Origin: Hexactinellida sp. DTS-2022
Taxonomy: Eukaryota; Porifera; Hexactinellida
Length of the DNA: 64,000 nucleotides
Assembly (NCBI GenBank): GCA_028753945.1
Contig: JAPNXP010000001.1
Coordinates: forward strand, 4,826,501 to 4,890,500
Direction: 5' to 3'
Shown here: positions 1 to 9,964 of the stretch, in pieces
How the letters are laid out: each line of letters begins with the position of its first letter
Position numbering within the stretch: the stretch's first letter is position 1
Position numbers and translations under genes: made by a program
The notes under the pieces: model-generated
Database searches by the model: none
What the model was told of the DNA's origin: nothing
The model's input: only the letters and a program-made list of their open reading frames with translations

Positions 1-580
1 CTCCTACTATTCTCAATTTGTCACATGCACAGTAGTCTCGAATCAGATGAAGATAAATAGTTTTCTCAGCTCTATCACTTATCCTGAGTCATACAAAGAA
101 GAAAAGGATTCCAGGAAATGCAAGGTAAGTTCACATTTAGTTCCCTCCCTGAAAATTGGTCATTATGGTATCCCGATTAATATAGCTTGATACGTCCTCG
201 TATAGAATACTATAGCATCATGGTAGTGACTACCTATTAGTTAATTTGATCTCTGTTCAAGCCAGTGTAAGGTATATTCTCCACTTTCGATAAATAAGTT
301 GGTTGTAGGATATACTCTTCCTGCATCGGTGTAGCAACGCGGTTTTTTGCGCCACTTGTGTCACAAGTGGCCCATTGACAGGACCACAAATGCCACTAAA
401 TTGATATGAGTTAGTTAAAATATTATACTATGATTACTATCGTTATAAACTTGAAAACCTAGTGTTTTCAGGTCATGTTATGTCTATATTTGTACAGGTA
501 TATGTATCCCTATCATCAGCCACTTGTGGCACAAATTTCGGATTTTCAAAATACTTTTGGCCGGATAAAGTAGTATACAG
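1..580. other. no gene seen; short palindromes
   Basis: I see no gene here. A 21-bp palindrome with one central base lies at 351-371 (GCCACTTGTG-T-CACAAGTGGC). Relatives of the CACTTGTGGCACAA motif recur near 520 and 1203, so this is probably decayed repeat sequence. A Tc1-like end (ACTTTTGGCCGG) lies near 550. Confidence 0.5.
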
Positions 581-581
581 T

Positions 582-641
582 AGAATCTCGTTAGTACGAA
601 TACCAGCCAGGGGACCATCAATATGCGTTCGTTCGCCTTAT
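582..641. mobile_element. pogo-like TIR end (partial)
   Basis: The sequence CAGTAGAATCTCGTTAGTAC after a TA resembles the ends of other pogo/Tc1-type elements in this window, which start CAGT. The partner end is not clear. The element appears to be broken by the GC-rich element that begins at 642. Confidence 0.35.
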
Positions 642-789
642 CCGGTGTAAGCGCGTTATGGGGACCCCAGCGTTTTGGGCCCCCTGGGCTTTAAAACATT
701 AGCGATATGGGGACGGGGTTCCTAAAACGTTCGGGATTTAGGGACAGGGGCCCTAAAACGCTGGGGTCCCCGAACCGCGCTTACACCGG
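642..789. mobile_element. GC-rich TIR element, copy 1 (GC-TIR family)
   Basis: The element starts CCGGTGTAAGCGCG and ends with the near complement CGCGCTTACACCGG. The inside is GC-rich and self-complementary, with GGGGACCCCAGCGTTTTGGG near the left and CCTAAAACGCTGGGGTCCCC near the right. It has no coding capacity. Related sequence recurs at 4534-6156, 62702-62800 and about 63495-63605. I could not fix a TSD. Confidence 0.65.
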
Positions 790-857
790 GATTCGTATTA
801 ACCCAATAGTATTGTGTTGAAAAGGCTTTGCAAATATTATCAAGTTAGTTATTAGTA

Positions 858-1423
858 TACACTAACCGGCCAAAAGTATTTGAACAGCAATAATTGGTAT
901 TCCGACATTTGAGGTTATACCAGCATAATAACATTAGTTGATGTTACAAGTGGCAATTTACATGAAACGATGTGTAAAGAATAATAAAACAGCAAAGTTT
1001 TCGAATTTACATTTTTATGGAGGTGTTAAACTCATTAAATATATAATTAGCTAATTAAATAATTAATTTGTAATCATTAAGATGGAATGTTAATATATTA
1101 ATTCTGATAGCAGATTTGAATTCCACATGGTTAAATTACTCTAAGTGCTTAATTTCAAATCAATCCGAATATTTTCTGCTGTGATACAGCCACATTTCCA
1201 TTTGTGCCACTTATGCCACAAGTGGCACGTGGCAGAAACACTCATGCTACTTCGTGAATTTTTCAAAATTGAATAGAAATCACAATATTTTGTAATTTAT
1301 ATCTATAATAATATATTTATAGTCATTTCAGAGTAGTTTAGATAGCCGTCAATAAGTTACCGGACGAAGAATGTGTCTGCATTAAAATCCCTATTGTTCA
1401 AATACTTTTGGCTGGTTAGTGTA
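858..1423. mobile_element. Tc1-like non-autonomous element
   Basis: The left end TACACTAACCGGCCAAAAGT is matched by an inverted right end (ACTTTTGGCTGGTTAGTGTA, ending about 1423). The CCAAAAGTATTTGAACA core is typical of Tc1 elements. There is no transposase. Its inside (about 955-1145) is homologous to 9885-9964 plus 10483-10600, which defines the insertion point of the element at 9965. Confidence 0.65.
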
Positions 1424-2074
1424 TTTCTGAATTAATAGAGATCGAGTTTTTGTGATTCCATTAGGTATTGCGACTGCCCCATGCGAAATTTGTGCCCCCT
1501 GAGATTTTTCTTAACTTTGTGTGATATATCTAAACTTTGGATTAACATTTGGAATATTTTGAGACTCAGCCCTCCTACAAGTCTCATAGCCCCACTCACT
1601 ATCCCTTTATGGCTACAGGCCTGTATCAATTCTTGTAAAATCAAACTACTAATTTAATGAGTTTTAATTAATTAATTCTTATTTGCTTCTAGTTGCAGAC
1701 TATCAAGGCGAACCCCAACCTTTTTCAACCGTGGACCCCCTTTACCAAATACCAAACGTTCTATGGACCCTTCCCATTGCCCCTAATACAAATTTAGAGA
1801 TCTTGTCGACCCCCTACTTCCATCCGCGGACCCAATTTGAGAACCGCTTCCCTATCAGATGTTTGTTAAGTGAAGAGTTCCTCTGACGAATTATACTGCA
1901 AATACAAGTTTCACTCCTAATCTCAATACTAGATATAAGTTATAAGAAACAAGATATAAGAAAAACCTAAGAAATATGCATCAACAATGTAACCTGACTA
2001 TAAACAATGACAATCTTTATTATACATAAAGTATTAGGCATATTATCGAATACTATCTACTAACTCGTTTAACC
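1424..2074. other. no gene seen
   Basis: This is AT-rich sequence with only short, overlapping, unrecognisable reading frames. I see no repeat pair. Confidence 0.4.
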
Positions 2075-2131
2075 AGTCCATGGTCCAAAAAAAACATGAG
2101 TGCCATTGCCTTAGTATATTAGAATGCTATG
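2075..2131. mobile_element. solo right end of a P-type element
   Basis: It reads GTGCCATTGCCTTAGTATAT followed by TAGAATGCTATG. This is nearly the same as the right terminus of the full P transposon at 59367, and both have CCATGGTCC just inside. No left partner was found, so this is a fragment or a deleted copy. Confidence 0.6.
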
Positions 2132-2852
2132 ACCATGTCTATCAAGTAGATTGGAAGCCTATTTGGGCACAATAAATAGTATTCAATCAGGAGATTAATA
2201 ATCCTGAAATTTTTTTATAAAATTTATTCGCGTCAATTTCATGTATTTGAAAATGTTTAGCTCCAATTCGCGTTAATTTCCATCGCGTTAATATCATGGC
2301 GCGTTAATTTCCTATAATAAGGTAGTTTGAAATGTGGTAGATTGGGATGTGGATGATTGTGTTGCATCCACAAGTTTAAATATTTTGGTCATATTTAGTA
2401 GGTAGGATAAAGGCCTTCAAATACCAAGCTATACACTTGGGAACGATGTTTCATAAATTAGCCGAATTGTTAGTCACATGACCATATATGGACATAATTG
2501 GAACCAAATTGGCTAACACGTTTCTGTACTAGATAGAGTTTAGCTTCCAACAGTAAAATGTTCAAAATAGCCGACTTCCTATACCAAAATGATACATTTG
2601 GAAGCAATATAAGGTTAAGTAGCGGAGTATTATTCATATTACCAATTTACCATATATGGGCATTAAAATGACATAATTGGAACCATATAGGTCGAATTCT
2701 AGGTGCCTCCCGATCTTAAATCATTATATATACATTTTTCTAGTTGCACAACAAATTTGATGCTTTTATCACTAAATGCACATTGTTAAGCTAATCCGCC
2801 CCACTACAGCCAAATATGCAACAGTTCTAATGAATTCGGAAAAATTCGATAT

Positions 2853-3095
2853 ACCGTATTTCCCCGAATAAGCGCCGGGTCAATAAAAATGACATTGGTA
2901 TGATAAAATTTAAACACATTACTAGATCACTGTAATGTAATTCCATTGATTTTGGCAACTTCAGTAGGTATACTGTTGGTGGAAACCATTAGAACCCACT
3001 TAAATATTATATTCTGGATTTTTCACAAAAATTTCAGGATAATTTTGGCCCACGAAAACAATAAGCGCCGGGGCGCTTATTCGGGGAAATACGGT
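2853..3095. mobile_element. TIR element, ACCGTATTTCC family, copy 1
   Basis: The ends are ACCGTATTTCCCCGAATAAG and its inverted copy CTTATTCGGGGAAATACGGT. The element is 243 bp and non-coding. Relatives lie at 3555-4022 and 62260-62503. Confidence 0.75.
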
Positions 3096-3167
3096 ATGCA
3101 TGCTAGTGATAATAAATCTTAGCCATTTCCGATCCTCTGGAGACATTCCCTAAAGGGAAATAACGGA

Positions 3168-3480
3168 TGGGCCGCTGAAGAGATCTTCGCTGAGTAGGCC
3201 GCCCGCTGGGACGTCCCTGGGTAGGCCGCCGATGAGTAGGCCTCCGCTGGGGACGTCCTTGTGTAGGCCGCCGCTGGGGACGTCCTTGTGTAAGCCGCCG
3301 ATTAATAGGCCGCCGCTGGGGACGTCACTGTGTAGGCCCCCGCTGGGTAGGCCGCCGCTGGGGAGTCCTTGAGTAGGCCGCCGCTGGATACGCCGCCGCT
3401 GGATACGCCGCCGCTGGATACGCCGCCGCTGGGTAGGCTGGGTAGGCTGGGTAGGCCGCTGGCGACCGGACTTTGGGGAT
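3168..3480. repeat. GC-rich minisatellite
   Basis: The block is built from variants of GTAGGCCGCCGCTGG with spacers such as GGACGTCCTTGT, ending in four copies of GATACGCCGCCGCTG and a short GGTAGGCT run. Its GC content is far above the surroundings. Open frames cross it on both strands (low-complexity Pro/Gly/Ser/Leu), as expected for a repeat without stop codons, so I do not call a gene. Confidence 0.8.
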
Positions 3481-3554
3481 ATTTTGATGCCATCAACATT
3501 TTGATAGGTGGAAGTATGTATATAGGCCGGTACAATACTATAGTTGTACCGAAT

Positions 3555-4022
3555 ACCGTATTGCCTTGAATAGTAGCCGGGGCGATTATTGTTTTAGGCT
3601 ATTTTCTGACCAATAATTTTTGTGACTTTTCGAGAATATCACATGTTGATACAAATTATTTAGTATTAGTCGGTTGATAATCGTATTGCCATTAAAATTC
3701 AATAAATATATGAGAATCCTAATATAGAGCTGAGCTTTGTAGAGTTCAGATTTTTTCCCATACTAAAAGCCCAGGCTTACTTTCTAAAGGTCAATTTCAA
3801 AGTTTGGGAAAAAACTGACCTTTCTCAGTGCCTGAATACACATACTGAAAAACTGAACTCTACTAGAGCTGAGCTCTATATAAGTGATTTCTAAATATAT
3901 TTACTCCGGGCAGCGGTAGTAAAATGTTATTTGCCAATTTGGGGGGGCGATTATTCAAGGGGGGCGATTATTCGAGGGGGGGCGATTATTCTAGGGGGGG
4001 CTACTATTCAAGGAAATACGGT
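3555..4022. mobile_element. TIR element, ACCGTATTTCC family, copy 2
   Basis: The left end is ACCGTATTGCCTTGAATAGT. The right end, ACTATTCAAGGAAATACGGT, is its inverted match. Just inside the right end a GGGGGCGATTATTC motif is repeated four times. There is no coding content. Confidence 0.75.
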
Positions 4023-4588
4023 ATTAAATTATGGGTCAACAAGAAAGGTCAAAATCCAATATTCGTATATAATCAGTGCACAGATTCTCACTCGATCCAA
4101 TGATGATACACTTGATAACCAATAAATTTTGCATGGGGTTTGCTCGGGGATACATCTAAAGTGACAAAATTATCACAACATCCAATATATACTATACTAA
4201 TTACTAAATACCACTACATCCAAATATATCACTATATCGAAATATGTACTTTATAGTAAGACTGTTATGAGTTATCCACCTCCCTATTAGTTCGCCCGAA
4301 TATAGCTCTATAGCAGTGGTTAATCAGGGCGTAACAGAACTAGCTTAGTACAAATTTTGGCGATCAAATTCCACCCAATCAAATTATAGTATCCCAACTA
4401 TCTAGTTTGTCCATGGTCCAAGTTTTTTTAAGCATACTGTCACTGGAAAATTGGTCCCCGAAAAAATTGGTCCGGGGGACCAAAATTCCATGGAAAAATG
4501 GTCCTAGGACCAGTATTCCATGGAATTTTGGTCCCGGTGTAAGCGCGCTTTGGGGACGCCCAGCGTTTTGGGTCCCCGGTCCCTAAAG

Positions 4589-5563
4589 CAGAGTGCAGTG
4601 CTGCCAACCCTCCCGCTTTCGGCGGGAGGGTCCCGCTTATTGATGTTTCCTCCCGCTCTCCCGCCTCCCCTCTCAAACCTCCCGCTTTTTGGATGATTGT
4701 AAATGTAAATATTAGAATCTGAATTTTATAATTACAAGCAATATATTTTAGAAGTCTTCTCTTAATTAATTTACTCTAATTAGCCCCAGGAACATTTTTC
4801 TCTTTTAAAATACCATAATTCTGTATATTATCTTGTATTTCCAATTTTCCATTCTGACACATCATTTAGGAAATTTTTATAACACATCATTTAGGAAATT
4901 TTTATTTATTTATATATTTTATAATAATTTAATAAAATGCTCACTGCTACCGTATATTTCAATATGAGAGGGTAGAAACTAATTGATAGGTAGAGAAATG
5001 TTTTATAATGCCTTTTATTCAGGTATTCTTGCTAATTTAACTAAAATACTGACCTCCCGCTTTTTCTCTCGCTTTTAGAGTATCAACCTCCCGATTTTAG
5101 ATGAATCTCCCGCCACAGGTCCCACTTTTGGGATATTTTAGGTTGGCAGCACTGAGAGTGGACCATGGGTCGATGGGTCATGGGTCAGATGGGTCAGATG
5201 GGTCATGGGTCACGGCTCTGTGACCCATGCCCCATGACCCATTTGGAATTTCGATGTTCGTCCAATTATAGTACGAATCAAATTAACCCAGAAACATTAC
5301 AAGGTATTTCTTTGGTAATGGAACTTAGAAGTCTACTAAAAGTAATTGATTTACAAGGTTAATACATATATTGTAAGTTGCATTGTGTTACATAATGTTT
5401 AGATATTAAAAATAGATATTTAAATAGGTCAATGGGTAATACGATGGGTCAAAGCGTTACTCGATGGGTCAATGGGTCACTCGATGGGTCATGGGTCAAT
5501 GGGTCAATGGGTCACAGATGCGATGGGTCATGGGTCACCAATGTTGACCCATGGTCCACTCTG
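4589..5563. mobile_element. nest layer C: hAT-type element with ATGGGTCA repeats
   Basis: The TIR is CAGAGTGGACCATGGGTC (left copy split by layer D) and GACCCATGGTCCACTCTG at the right. An exact 8-bp TSD, CCCTAAAG, lies at 4581-4588 and 5564-5571, as expected for hAT. Variants of ATGGGTCA in tandem fill both sides (5165-5250 and 5435-5550). There is no transposase. Confidence 0.85.
4596..5154. mobile_element. nest layer D: TIR element inside layer C
   Basis: The ends are CAGTGCTGCCAACCCTCCCG and GGTTGGCAGCACTG. AGAGTG is duplicated at 4590-4595 and 5155-5160, and the inside repeats CCTCCCGCTTT. It entered seven bases inside the left tip of layer C. A related end (GCGGGAGGGTTGGCAACCCTG) lies at 39040-39060. 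Confidence 0.8.
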
Positions 5564-5628
5564 CCCTAAAGCCCTAGCGTTTCAGGGACCCCCGTCCCTA
5601 TATCGCTAGTGTTTTACAGCCCAGGGGG

Positions 5629-6096
5629 CAGAGTTGCCGTGGGTATGGGAATCCCCATGGGGATCCCCATACCCATGGGAATGGGATGGGAATGGGAATC
5701 AGATTTTCTCCTGTGGGGATCCCCATGGGGATCCCCATAGGAATCCTGTGGGAATCCCCATAGGAATCCTGTGGGAATCCCCATGGGATATTCGAATATG
5801 GTTTCATTAGGTCATCCTTAATTAATATAGGCATTACTATTGATACGAATCTCCTCTAGTAATTAAATTCGTTCTTATGTATATATTATACTCCCCTATT
5901 CAGTTTGAATAACCCATGAGGATTCCTTATGGGGATTCCCATGGGGATCCCCATGGGGATTCCCACAGGATTCCTATGGGGATTCCCACAGGATTCCTAT
6001 GGGGATTCCCACAGGATTCCTATGGGGATTCCCACAGGATTCCTATGGGAATGGGATGGGAATGGGAACGGAAATTCCATTCCCACGGCAACCCTG
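5629..6096. mobile_element. nest layer E: hAT-type element, GGGAATCC repeats
   Basis: The ends CAGAGTTGCCGTGGG and CCCACGGCAACCCTG are flanked by an exact 8-bp TSD, CCAGGGGG (5621-5628 and 6097-6104). Each half holds tandem GGGGATTCCCACAGGATTCC-type units in opposite orientation. The element is inserted in layer B. Frames through the repeats are not genes. Confidence 0.85.
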
Positions 6097-6342
6097 CCAG
6101 GGGGCCCAAAATGCTAGCGATTTAGGGACATGGTTCCCAAAACGCGTTTACACCGGATCAATTTTTCGGCCCCCAATTTCCAGTGACATTCATATTCATA
6201 AATTTGTTGGTCCCAATATGGCGAAAAATTGCCTAGGCTAAAATTAAAGTTATTCGGTGACTAAATAAACACAAACCTCAGAGGGACCAATTTTCCACAC
6301 AAGGACCAAATTTCCAAGGGGACCAAAATTTCAGTGACAGTA

Positions 6343-6369
6343 CCGTTGCCTTATGTATAGAATGCTATG
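6343..6369. mobile_element. P-type terminus
   Basis: CCGTTGCCTTATGTATAGAA then TGCTATG matches the consensus P-type end seen at 59367 and 2131. No left end was found. Confidence 0.5.
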
Positions 6370-6436
6370 CACGTACCTATTATTTAATGACATTAAGTTT
6401 CAATAATATATTTTCTCTTATTTAAAATAGAGCATC

Positions 6437-6800
6437 CTTATATGTAGACGGTCTATTTCTAGACGGTCTCTATAAAAGCCCAGTGTTTCATCCAGTCATT
6501 TAGGCAAGAGGGGGCAAAGTAGAGTTTTGGGAATGTGAGGGGGGGCGGATTCAGCTTTGGTCATTGATTCAATATATTTTTTCAAATCCCAAGGGGGGCA
6601 CATAGGATCCAAGGGGGGGGGGGCAAATGCCCCCCTCGCCCCCCCCCCTAAATGAAATCCTGAAGCCCATACAAAATTACAAATAAGCCAAAATTTGTAG
6701 ACCGTCTATAAATTCTGTAGACCACTTGCCCTGCTTTTTATGGGTAATACTAATGTATATGTAAGAAACCTGGTCTAGAAATAGACGGTCTACATATAAG
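6437..6800. mobile_element. TIR element, TAGACGGTCT family
   Basis: The left end CTTATATGTAGACGGTCTAT and right end ATAGACGGTCTACATATAAG are perfect inverts over 20 bp. The element is 364 bp and non-coding. An inner pair of TCATTTAGG/CCTAAATGA ends (about 6500-6655) bounding G and C homopolymer runs suggests a second element nested inside. Confidence 0.75.
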
Positions 6801-6851
6801 ATATCTCTTTAAAATACTAATTAAGATAATTTACAAATCAATAATAGCAAA

Positions 6852-7175
6852 TTATTTCTTTCTTATAATTCTCTTAACACGCGAGCAGATTCTACAAGTT
6901 ATGACATAATACGTTCCCCTTCCTCTCTTGAGTCTCGTCCTAGCGGTATAGCCCGCAATTAGATACGTGTTACAGCTCCGACAGATCATCCGTTTGATTG
7001 AAGTGTCGATCTTAACCAGAGACTTCTGTGCGCAGTGCTTAGCCTCTCTGACATAGAGGCTTGATAAAGGGAGGAGACTGCTTATGCTGTGGATTATCAT
7101 GCCTGCTTGCAATAGGAAATTGATGCGAGAGATTAGCTCCCTTTTTGGGACGTTCTCAGGCTTTGAAGAGGACAT
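6852..7175 (-). CDS. RPP21: ribonuclease P/MRP protein subunit p21 (Rpr2/RPP21 family)
   Basis: This is a 107-residue protein in one uninterrupted frame. RPP21 is a zinc-binding subunit of nuclear RNase P, which removes 5' leaders from pre-tRNA, and of RNase MRP. The N-terminal half is helical (ISRINFLLQAG), as in RPP21, and is followed by the basic stretch SIKRM. The zinc site is then visible: CRSC at about residues 65-68 and CRIC at about 94-97, with a basic linker between them (ARTRLKRGRGTYYV). The spacing and the flanking VKRI match the family, as I recall it. The protein is shorter than vertebrate RPP21 because it lacks the C-terminal tail. The first Met gives a sensible N terminus. No poly(A) signal is obvious. 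Neighbours are transposon fragments and say nothing about function. Confidence 0.85.
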   Translation of the reverse strand: MSSSKPENVPKRELISRINFLLQAGMIIHSISSLLPLSSLYVREAKHCAQKSLVKIDTSIKRMICRSCNTYLIAGYTARTRLKRGRGTYYVITCRICSRVKRIIRKK

Positions 7176-7207
7176 TGTTCTGGTTCTAATTATATGGGCA
7201 TACCTAA

Positions 7208-7325
7208 TAGAGGTCGCAACGGGCCTGAATTCTAGGCCCGAGCCCGGCCCGAAGTCCTCAACACAGGCCCGAGGCCCGGCCCGGCCCGCACGGGCTTCGG
7301 GCTCGGGCCGGGCTTGCGACTTCTA
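7208..7325. mobile_element. 118-bp hAT-type element
   Basis: The ends TAGAGGTCGCAA and TTGCGACTTCTA are inverted and flanked by a perfect 8-bp TSD ATACCTAA (7200-7207 and 7326-7333). The GC-rich inside repeats GGCCCGAGCCCGG. It sits just upstream of the RPP21 start. Confidence 0.85.
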
Positions 7326-7380
7326 ATACCTAATTCCTGGAACTGAACGATAGACGCATATTACTTGGAGATATATAGTA

Positions 7381-7678
7381 CAGTACACCCTCGCTAATGC
7401 GAACAGGTGTTCCGATTCAACAAAATTCTGTTCCAATTAGTGAAGTATGCATTTTCTATAGGCCTCTAATAGTCAATAAAATGAGACACCGATAATCCGA
7501 ACCAAACTTGTCCAAACCTTTCAATCCAAACTAAACATATAGAGTACTACCTAAATACTTGTCTGGGACTTATTTTTAATAAATCCATTGTAATAGTATA
7601 CAAATATTTATGATTTATTCCAAAATTTCTACGAAAAATAGTTTTTGATCTGCTGTTCGGACTAGCGAGGGTGTACTG
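7381..7678. mobile_element. pogo/Tc1-like element, CTCGCTAAT family, copy 1
   Basis: The ends CAGTACACCCTCGCTAATGC and its inverted match ACTAGCGAGGGTGTACTG are flanked by TA on both sides. The element is 298 bp with no transposase. It is the complete reference copy for the interrupted relative at 22643-39209. Another relative is at 35039-35373. Confidence 0.85.
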
Positions 7679-8045
7679 TATTGAGAATATTTGGAATGTT
7701 AATGATATTATTACTCCCCTTCCAGTAACAGAATACGGACTAGTTAGTAAAATAGTCAGAGGACACATAATTATAGGTTATGTGACAGGGGGAATGAATG
7801 GTTTAACTGAGTAAAAGAGACTAATCTTCTAAACAAATCGTCGGCAGTGTTCGTTAAATTAATTATATTCAGATTTAGAAGTTTTGATCCATGATCTTTT
7901 CTATTCAACAGTTAATAACTCTATTTGCTAAATAAATAATTTCCAATTCTTCCAGGAATTTATTGGTTACTCTCGAAGTTACGCCAGCAAATTACCAACA
8001 AATGTTTTGGTCTGGTGTCAAACAATTATACGTATACAATTACAT
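7679..8045. other. no gene seen
   Basis: AT-rich sequence without a supported reading frame or repeat pair. Confidence 0.4.
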
Positions 8046-8826
8046 CATAGCATTCTATATGTTATGGGTAATATGCGAAACTGGGCATTTTGCATAATGT
8101 CCAAGCAATATGAAAAATGCTGGTTTTTGTAGCAATTTGCATAATGCCATCATACCAACCAGACAATTTGCATAATGTCCAGCAATTTGTATAATGCCAT
8201 CATACCAACCAGACAACTTGCATAATGTCCAGCAATTTGCATAATGCCAGCATACCGAGTAGACAATTTGCATAATGTCCAGCAATATTCATAGTGTCCA
8301 AACAATATGCATAATGTCCAAACAATTTGCATAATGCAGTCACATCAATTTGGCAATGTGCAATTGATACTTGTCACATTCTGCATTATTAATATAAATT
8401 CAAATTATCCGAATAGTAAAATACAACCATTTCAGATGGGTCCCCCCTTTAGTAGACATTTAATTTTTTCAATTAAGAAAGAACAAACAACATTAAACAA
8501 TTCTCAAAAAAATTACAGTAGAAGCCCGCGTATCGGGGCATGCGGGTATCGGGGCAGTCCGTTGGGAATTTGTTTTTCCACTGTATCACTATGTGAAAGT
8601 TACTTTGCATATTTCTGGACATTATGCATATTGCTGGACATTATGCAAATTGCTGGACATTATGCAAATTGTCTGGATGGTATGATGGCATTATGCAAAT
8701 TCCTACAAAAACCAGCATTATGCATAATGCCCAGGCAATATGCAATTTGCTACAAAAACAGCATTTTGCATATTGCCTGGGCATTGTGCAAAATGCCCAG
8801 TTTCGCATATTTCCCATAACATATAC
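8046..8826. mobile_element. P-type element with long subterminal repeats
   Basis: It begins CATAGCATTCTATATGTTAT, the start shared by P-type ends here, and closes with the inverted GCGAAACTGGGC/GCCCAGTTTCGC block and CCCATAACATATA. Each side carries many copies of GCATAATGTCCAGCAATTTG-type motifs in opposite orientation, so the element is a large imperfect palindrome. A 170-codon frame across it is low-complexity repeat. Confidence 0.65.
8516..8583. mobile_element. 68-bp pogo-like remnant
   Basis: CAGTAGAAGCCCGCGTATCG at the left and TTCCACTG at the right, flanked by TA. It is an internally deleted member of the family seen complete at 44652-45144, inside the P-type element. Confidence 0.65.
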
Positions 8827-9040
8827 ACTAACTTAGGCGCGCTTATACATTTTTGGACCAGGGATTCGTTAGTTACTTAAAGAATCTACTATTACTATCG
8901 TGTTTATACAATGTTTATGCTGAATATTCCATGATAGTATCTAGGTTTATAATGCATAGTATTGCATAGAACTATTTAGAATCAAATAAGAAACAGTTTA
9001 ATGTATTTCTAAACACTTATAAGTAATGAAGATAAAGAAA
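8827..9040. other. no gene seen
   Basis: AT-rich sequence with nothing recognisable. Confidence 0.4.
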
Positions 9041-9159
9041 AATCCAAAATTGCAGCCTGTGCCGACGCATGTATCTTTGGTGGCACTATATTTTGATGGT
9101 TGTTTATTGATAGTGCCTCCAAAGGAACATGCTGTCGGCACAGGCTGCAATTTTGGATT
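9041..9159 (+). repeat. array hairpin module H, copy 1
   Basis: This is an imperfect hairpin of about 118 bp. Arm 1 (AATCCAAAATTGCAGCCTGT then GCCGACGCATG) pairs with arm 2 (CATGCTGTCGGC then ACAGGCTGCAATTTTGGATT) around a loop of about 20 bases. Two features recur in most copies: one extra base in arm 2 (GACGC against GCTGTC), and a T.T mismatch (GGTGG against CCTCC). Strand is given as the orientation with GACGCATG in arm 1. Confidence 0.85.
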
Positions 9160-9421
9160 TTTTCCGCCAAGTCATCAACGCCTCAAGGTGTCAAGAAGCA
9201 TTTGTTAATTGGTCCGAGTCACAAGGAACGGTAGATAAATTTGAAGTTTGTTTCTATCTATCATAAACCATCTTGAGTTTAATGGCATTCATTCATTATG
9301 TATTGATAATAAATTATTTTATTAGTTATTTATTTTAGCAATGTTATGCACGGTGAGTTGAGTAAAGTCAACAAATTCCATATATTATTTAATATTATTT
9401 AATCCATTGTATAGTAATACT
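9160..9421 (+). repeat. array module c, partial
   Basis: Module c starts at the GTCATCAACGCC motif. It includes ACAAGGAACGGTAGATAAAT and CCATTCATTCATTATGTATT, and it stops at TATAGTAATACT where a hAT-type element begins. In complete copies it runs on for about 400 bp more. Confidence 0.75.
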
Positions 9422-9720
9422 CAAAGGTGGGCACAGTTAATCAAAAAGATAACTTCGTTAATCGTTAATCCGTTAACCAAAAAGTTAACTTCGTTAACAG
9501 TTAATCCGTTAATACGTTAAAAATGTAACGGTTAAAGTTAATCCGTTACAGTTAATTTATATTATACAAACAACAACAAAATCAGTTTTTTTGCTATAAG
9601 ACATCTCAAAAAGTGCTCTAACTATAAAATGTTCCTTTGTTGGGTGATTCAAGCTAAGATATATGCTAGCACAACCTTCATATCGTATATTCAGCGGATA
9701 ATAAGGAAAATAAGTTGTTT
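9422..9720. mobile_element. hAT-type element, CAAAGGTGGGC family, truncated copy
   Basis: It starts CAAAGGTGGGCACAGTTAAT and continues with GTTAAC/TTAACG-rich sequence. It is homologous, inverted, to the complete element at 23544-24078 as far as about 9720. The other end is missing. Confidence 0.6.
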
Positions 9721-9964
9721 AAGAGATGTTGACTAATATAGATGTAAGATTCAAATTCACATAAGTGTCACTATTGAAAATCAAAAAGAAAATAAACGGT
9801 CAAAAGGATTTAAACAATAATAATTTGCATTAATACATTCAAGCTTCTATCACGATAATAATATTTATAGATGCTTCAACATTGATGTTTACATAAAACG
9901 ATAAGTTGACCAAAACAATATTAATTTACATTTTATGGAGGTGTTAAACTCAGTAACTATAAAA

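Larger units (their letters stand above)
4534..6156. mobile_element. nest layer B: GC-TIR family, copy 2
   Basis: The left end CCGGTGTAAGCGCGCTTTGG and right end AACGCGTTTACACCGG belong to the family at 642. The copy has been split by two insertions (layers C and E). Its pieces are 4534-4588, 5564-5628 and 6097-6156. Confidence 0.65.
4436..6342. mobile_element. nest layer A: outermost TIR element
   Basis: The ends ACTGTCACTGGAAAATTGGT and ACCAAAATTTCAGTGACAGT are inverted matches. Subterminal GGTCC/GGACCAAAATT motifs repeat on both sides. Layers B to E lie inside it. The right end abuts a P-type terminus (CCGTTGCCTTATGTATAGAA ... GCTATG at 6369), so layer A may itself belong to a P-type element. 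Confidence 0.6.

Noticed and set aside
3302..3569. Overlapping open frames on both strands in the GC-rich block
   Set aside because: Translated minisatellite (repeated SGGVS- or PPLDT-like units). Open only because the units lack stop codons.
5598..6241. Several open frames with GIPMGIP-type repeats
   Set aside because: Translated GGGATTCCC tandem repeats of a hAT-type element with a clear TSD.
8307..8819. 170-codon open frame
   Set aside because: It is composed of the GCATAATG repeats of a palindromic element and a pogo remnant, with no domain and low complexity.
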